A DNA stretch of 9,933 nucleotides from CAZHTS01 sp964535315. GTDB taxonomy: Bacteria; Chloroflexota; Anaerolineae; Anaerolineales; Anaerolineaceae. Of the stretch, positions 7,411 through 9,933 are shown piece after piece (the stretch's first letter is position 1; every line of letters begins with the position of its first letter). The translations under genes were made by a program, and so were the position numbers. The notes under the pieces were generated by a model. The model did not search any database and was not told the DNA's origin. It saw only the letters and a program-made list of their open reading frames with translations. The stretch is taken from assembly GCA_964535315.1 (NCBI GenBank), contig CAZHTS010000127.1:1-9933 (forward strand), read 5' to 3'.

Positions 7411-8283
7411 TTGCGCCGCTGCGGCCCGTGCGGCATAGGCCCGGCTCCACGCTTCGAGCGTGGTTTCGGGCGCGCCCAGCAGGTCGTTGGCCTCGGCCGG
7501 GCTGCCGCTGAGAATGACCTTCACCTGACTACAATACTGGAAGAAGGGCAGGGCGGCCTGGAGTTCCCTCCGTTTGCCCAGGCGGGCGAGGAGGCTGGCC
7601 GCCCAGAGCGGCACGTAGACCAGGCGTGCCTCGGGACGCACGCTGCGCCGGAAGCTGTCCACTGCCTGGCGCATGCTCAGCGCCTGTGGGCCGCACACGT
7701 ACAGGATCTTGCCGGCCGCGGCCGGGGTGGCGTAGGCGCGCGCCACCATGCCGGCGTAATCGCTGGCGGCTACCCAGTCGTAGGGGTGGGGGTGTTTGCC
7801 GATCAGCAGCGCCAGCTTGCCGCGCAGGAAGTTGGGCAGTGTTTCCATAAAATAGGTGGAGCGGAAGACGGTGTAGCCGACGCCGCATGCCTGTAAGGCG
7901 GCCTCGGCCTGGTATTTGGCCCGCGTCCCGGCGTACCAGCAGTTCTCGGCGCACACCGAGGCGCCCGAGAGATAGGTGATGCGCTCTACCCCCGCCCGGG
8001 CAGCGGCCCGCGCCACGGCTTCGGCGCCGCGCCGTTCCAGGTCGTAGTCCATGCCGCCTTGCAGGTTGATGTGTACGCCGCGGCAGCCCTGGATGGCAGC
8101 CGCCAGGGCGGTCGGGTCTTCCACGTCGCCTTCTGCCACCTCGAACGTCTCTCCAAAGCGGGCGCGGCCCTTATGCGCCGAGCGGGTCAGCACCCGCACC
8201 TGCCAGCCTGCGGATTGCAGCTGGCGGGCGACCGGCTCACCCAACATGCCGGTCGCGCCGATGACCAGAATGGTGTCGCTCAT
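7408..8283 (-). CDS. NmrA-like atypical SDR, NAD(P)-binding oxidoreductase or redox sensor
   Basis: The product (291 aa) starts with a Rossmann nucleotide-binding motif VIGATGMLG (7-15). LTRS (32-35) then supplies an arginine at the place that usually favours NADP(H). EGDVEDPTAL (51-60) and ITYLSGASV (102-110) are typical of NmrA/SDR_a5-type proteins. K123 in KYQAEAAL matches the usual helix, while the classic YxxxK pair is not clean, so it may be a redox sensor or an isomerase/reductase. LRGKLALLIGKHPHPYDWVAASDYAGMVARAY (154-185) resembles the family's C-terminal region. The ATG at 8283 has AGGAGG (8293-8288) 4 nt upstream. A longer open frame to 8433 runs through the PadR gene and is rejected. 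It follows the PadR regulator by 14 bp and is almost certainly in its operon, so PadR probably controls its amount. The substrate is unknown. Confidence 0.88.
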   Translation of the reverse strand: MSDTILVIGATGMLGEPVARQLQSAGWQVRVLTRSAHKGRARFGETFEVAEGDVEDPTALAAAIQGCRGVHINLQGGMDYDLERRGAEAVARAAARAGVERITYLSGASVCAENCWYAGTRAKYQAEAALQACGVGYTVFRSTYFMETLPNFLRGKLALLIGKHPHPYDWVAASDYAGMVARAYATPAAAGKILYVCGPQALSMRQAVDSFRRSVRPEARLVYVPLWAASLLARLGKRRELQAALPFFQYCSQVKVILSGSPAEANDLLGAPETTLEAWSRAYAARAAAAQ

Positions 8284-8297
8284 TGTTCCTCCTGAGC

Positions 8298-8849
8298 CTA
8301 CAGTTTTTCCTCTACCAGGGCGATGGTCTCGCCCAGCCAGCGGGCATAGATTTCTTCGTACAGTTCGCCAAAGCGGCGCGTGGCCTCCCACAGGATGGCG
8401 TCGCGCTGCGTCTCGGGGTGATCCGCCACCCACTGGCGGATGTCGGCGGCGGTGTTCTGGCGATACAGGCGCGCCTGCGCCTGGTGCAGCTCGTGTTGCA
8501 GGTGCAGCTGGGTGAGGATCGTCTCTTTGGGCAGCCGCGCCGCGAAAAACAGCTTGAGGATCAACGTTTCTTTGTGTTCGCTCAGCCCGGTCAGCGGCTG
8601 CGCCAGCCAGGCGTGTAGATCGGCGCGGCCGGCTGGGGTGAGGGTATACACCCGCCGGTCGCGCCGCTTTTCTTGCTGCGCCAGGGTCGAGGTGACCAGC
8701 CCTTCGCTTTCCAGCGTCTTGAGCGTGCCGTAGATCTGGCTGAGGCGTGCGTTCCAGAAATAGGCCGTCGAGCGCTGCATGCCCTGTTTGATATCGTAGC
8801 CGCTCATGGGCTGGTAGCTGAGAAAACCGAGGATGGCGTATTTCAACAT
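8298..8849 (-). CDS. PadR-family transcriptional regulator
   Basis: The product (183 aa) is a winged-helix repressor. The N-terminal part (1-80) has the family signature LKYAILGFLSYQPMSGYDIKQ (2-22), then YFW and LSQIYGTLKTLESEGLV (36-52), and a beta wing ending in RRVYTLTPAGRADLHAWL (65-82). The C-terminal part (about 90-180) is a helical dimerisation domain of the Vir_act_alpha_C type. This length is usual for the larger PadR subfamily. The ATG at 8849 is chosen because GGAG (8861-8858) lies 8 nt upstream. An in-frame ATG at 8882 would add 11 residues but falls inside the promoter palindrome. PadR proteins often bind small phenolic or drug-like ligands and repress their own operon. The neighbouring SDR gene 14 bp downstream is the likely target; the ligand is unknown. 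Confidence 0.94.
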   Translation of the reverse strand: MLKYAILGFLSYQPMSGYDIKQGMQRSTAYFWNARLSQIYGTLKTLESEGLVTSTLAQQEKRRDRRVYTLTPAGRADLHAWLAQPLTGLSEHKETLILKLFFAARLPKETILTQLHLQHELHQAQARLYRQNTAADIRQWVADHPETQRDAILWEATRRFGELYEEIYARWLGETIALVEEKL

Positions 8850-8876
8850 GCCGTCTGCTCCAGAAGATAATATTTT

Positions 8877-8896
8877 ATACATCAATATTGATATAT
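8877..8896. promoter_or_regulatory. Near-palindromic candidate operator of the PadR/SDR operon
   Basis: The core ATCAATATTGAT (8881-8892) is a perfect palindrome; one mismatched pair outside it is followed by matching ATA/TAT ends, giving a 20-bp site. It sits in a sharply AT-rich stretch (about 8867-8910) within GC-rich DNA. The minus-strand candidate -10 TATAAA (8879-8874) overlaps its edge, so a bound protein would block RNA polymerase. Known PadR operators are AT-rich palindromes with ATGT/ACAT-like ends, and the ATACAT on one side fits that style. No clear -35 is seen. Confidence 0.5.
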
Positions 8897-8961
8897 CTGG
8901 ATTGATTATCGCGCCTGCGGCGGTTTTTTTCAAGTACCTGTTTTGGGCGTTGGAGGCGAAT

Positions 8962-8997
8962 GCAGCGGCGCAAAGGTTGCTGTCTTTGCGCCGCTGC
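8962..8997 (-). terminator. Strong 14-bp hairpin downstream of the HTH/membrane-protein operon
   Basis: Arms 8962-8975 (GCAGCGGCGCAAAG) and 8984-8997 are exact reverse complements with an 8-nt loop. The hairpin begins 31 bp after the stop codon of the membrane protein gene at 9029 (minus strand), the expected place for a terminator. A U-tract is missing (ATTCGC follows on the minus strand), so it may be a transcript-stabilising or Rho-assisted 3' end rather than a classic intrinsic terminator. Confidence 0.55.
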
Positions 8998-9028
8998 GAT
9001 TGGGCCCTGAAGGCGTACGAAACTCGGG

Positions 9029-9493
9029 TTATTCGTGCTGTTGGTCGTACACCAGGCCGGCGGCGTAGACGATGAAGGGCAGTACCACCACCGCGGCCAG
9101 CGCATACCAGAGCGTGTCCATATCGGGGGTGGGCAGGCTGCCGTTGGCGGCAAACGAGAGCCACATCAGCAGCGCATACGCCAGCACCGTCGATACCCAG
9201 TAAGCGCGGTTGCCGGAGCGGTCGCGCAGCAGCCGCGTGCGCTCGTCGGTTTCCTCGATCATCAGCCGGCGGGCGGCCTGCTCGTCCTTGCGGGCGGCGT
9301 TGTAGCGCACCAGCCGGGCGAACCCCAGCCCCAGCAGCAGAATGCCCAGCCCGCCGATGATGCGCGGGTTGAAGGGCAGTGCGCCCACCAGGGCGGGCAG
9401 CAGCAGGCTGACGATGAGCAGCAATGCTCCGGCAATCAGCAGGGCGTAACCCAGGCGCGCCTGGCGTTGTGTCCATTGAGAACGTGCGTTCAT
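9029..9493 (-). CDS. Four-TM membrane protein, DUF2178-like
   Basis: The product (154 aa) has four predicted membrane helices: about 14-34 (GYALLIAGALLLIVSLLLPAL), 43-63, 98-117 and 127-148. A charged cytoplasmic loop at 64-97 contains ARRLMIEETDERTRLLRDRSG. The DERxxxxxxxxG segment between helices 2 and 3 is the hallmark of DUF2178-type proteins. These commonly sit beside a small HTH regulator; their function is not known. The ATG at 9493 has GGAGG just upstream and overlaps the TGA of the regulator as ATGA, so its translation is coupled to the regulator. No enzyme or transporter motif is seen, so I would not assign a substrate. Confidence 0.85.
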   Translation of the reverse strand: MNARSQWTQRQARLGYALLIAGALLLIVSLLLPALVGALPFNPRIIGGLGILLLGLGFARLVRYNAARKDEQAARRLMIEETDERTRLLRDRSGNRAYWVSTVLAYALLMWLSFAANGSLPTPDMDTLWYALAAVVVLPFIVYAAGLVYDQQHE

Positions 9494-9699
9494 TCTAAAT
9501 CCTCCTCGGGGGAATACAGAAATAAGTCTTCGATTCTGACCACAAACAGCCGCGCCAGGCGGAAGGCCAGCACGATGGATGGGTTGTAGCGGCCGCGCTC
9601 CAGCGAGATGATTGTCTGGCGCGAGACCAGCACCCTGTCCGCCAGTTCCTGTTGCGTCCAGCCCTGCTGCGTGCGTAATTCTTCCAGTCGATTCTTCAT
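9490..9699 (-). CDS. Small XRE-type helix-turn-helix regulator (69 aa)
   Basis: The product is almost only a Cro/C1-type DNA-binding domain: KNRLEELRTQQGWTQQELADR (2-22) and VSRQTIISLERGRYNPS (25-41), followed by LAFRLARLFVVRIEDLFLY. WTQQELAD is helix 2 and SRQTIISLERGRYNPS the recognition region, with the ERGRYNPS signature of YozG-like regulators. The ATG at 9699 has GAGGAG 4 nt upstream. A longer start at 9759 would lie inside the -35 box of the promoter (TGTCAA on the plus strand at 9754-9759) and is rejected. It overlaps the membrane-protein gene by ATGA. By gene order it probably autoregulates this two-gene operon through the CTTTACAT/GTAAAG repeats upstream. Confidence 0.93.
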   Translation of the reverse strand: MKNRLEELRTQQGWTQQELADRVLVSRQTIISLERGRYNPSIVLAFRLARLFVVRIEDLFLYSPEEDLE

Positions 9700-9712
9700 G
9701 GCGCTCCTCGAA

Positions 9713-9772
9713 GTAAAGTTTGCTTTACATAGGATAGCATGGATTGGAGCGGGTGTCAAGTGCGCTTTACAT
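9713..9772. promoter_or_regulatory. Repeated CTTTACAT operator-like sites flanking the promoter
   Basis: GTAAAG-TTTG-CTTTAC (9713-9728) is an inverted repeat overlapping the expected transcript start. The nonamer GCTTTACAT occurs at 9722-9730 and again at 9764-9772, just upstream of the -35. The two copies are 42 bp apart, that is four helical turns. This arrangement suits two regulator dimers on the same DNA face, most likely the XRE protein encoded downstream (inferred). Confidence 0.55.
9731..9759 (-). promoter_or_regulatory. Sigma70-type promoter of the HTH/membrane-protein operon
   Basis: On the minus strand TTGACA (9759-9754) is a perfect -35 and TATCCT (9736-9731) a 4-of-6 -10 with exactly 17 bp between them. 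The expected start near 9724 leaves a leader of about 25 nt before the ATG at 9699, containing the Shine-Dalgarno. This supports the shorter start of the regulator. Confidence 0.8.
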
Positions 9773-9791
9773 GTTTGCGAAAAACTGGGAA

Positions 9792-9830
9792 CCGCGAAAG
9801 CGGCTTAACGCAAAGAAGCCTTTTTAAGGC
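9792..9830. repeat. Two short hairpins in the gene-free right end
   Basis: CCGC-GAAA-GCGG (9792-9803) is a 4-bp stem with a GNRA-type loop. GCCTT-TTT-AAGGC (9818-9830) is a second small stem. The linking phrase ACGCAAAGAA resembles a short motif repeated between genes in several GC-rich bacteria, from memory only. No gene is seen from 9773 to the end of the window. Confidence 0.4.
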
Positions 9831-9884
9831 CTGCGGCGCCGGCGTTGCCGGTCAATAACCCAGAAACGCCCCGCCCCGCTCTTC

Positions 9885-9911
9885 ATCCTGCCGATCCTGC
9901 CCATCCTGTTT
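9885..9911. repeat. Three-unit 9-bp tandem repeat (ATCCTGNNN)
   Basis: ATCCTG occurs at 9885-9890, 9894-9899 and 9903-9908, with three variable bases between units. On the minus strand this reads as CAGGAT units with period 9, a form of dispersed intergenic repeat known in many bacterial genomes. Its role is unknown; it may be part of a longer mobile or structural repeat cut by the window edge. Confidence 0.65.
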
Positions 9912-9933
9912 AAGCAGTTCGCCGGGGTGGTAC

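Noticed and set aside
8284..8433. N-terminal extension of the SDR protein
   Set aside because: The extension would run through the end of the PadR gene; the ATG at 8283 has a strong AGGAGG and starts exactly at the Rossmann motif.
8912..8930. Possible plus-strand terminator: small GC stem followed by seven T
   Set aside because: The stem has only 4 bp and no plus-strand gene ends nearby.
9035..9589. 184-codon plus-strand open frame across the membrane-protein gene
   Set aside because: Gln/Gly-rich translation with no domain; the minus strand has coupled genes with good starts and a promoter.
9885..9911. CRISPR-like array
   Set aside because: Units are 6 conserved bases with 3-base gaps, far too short for repeats and spacers, and no cas gene is present.

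Overview
The window is about 10 kb of GC-rich chromosomal DNA carrying eight intact protein-coding genes on both strands. I see no rRNA, tRNA, CRISPR array, transposase or phage gene. High GC, a TTG start, a GH114 lipoprotein, a zinc-less ECF anti-sigma-type protein, an HTH/membrane-protein pair and an extended TGnTACAAT -10 box suggest a Chloroflexota (Anaerolineae-like) bacterium. That assignment is inferred from gene types and style; there is no phylogenetic marker to prove it.

Left half (plus strand): a secreted lipoprotein of glycoside hydrolase family 114 (67-987) is followed by an ECF sigma factor (1071-1673). The sigma gene overlaps by 4 bp an 853-residue single-pass membrane protein (1670-4231) that sits where an anti-sigma factor is expected. 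That protein has a short cytoplasmic N-terminus and a very large exported part. The exported part appears to contain a duplicated beta-rich module separated by a ten-glycine run and a Pro-rich linker. Next come a PcrA/UvrD-type helicase (4296-6566), preceded by a perfect 15-bp-stem palindrome with the -10 box in its loop, and a SAM-dependent methyltransferase (6625-7398).

Right half (minus strand): two small regulator-led operons. The first is a PadR-family repressor (8849-8298) with an NmrA/SDR-type NAD(P)-binding protein (8283-7408), behind an AT-rich promoter containing a 20-bp near-palindrome. The second is a 69-residue XRE-type HTH regulator (9699-9490) overlapping by ATGA a four-TM DUF2178-like membrane protein (9493-9029). 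It is driven by a good sigma70-type promoter flanked by CTTTACAT repeats exactly 42 bp apart. The methyltransferase and SDR genes converge with only 9 bp between stop codons.

The last ~160 bp (9773-9933) hold no gene, but contain short hairpins and a 9-bp-period ATCCTG repeat of the kind dispersed between genes in many bacterial genomes. The most unusual items are the architecture of the 853-residue sensor/anti-sigma protein, the promoter-in-a-palindrome ahead of the helicase, and the helically phased operators of the HTH operon. I found no clear evidence for a wholly new defence or mobile system.
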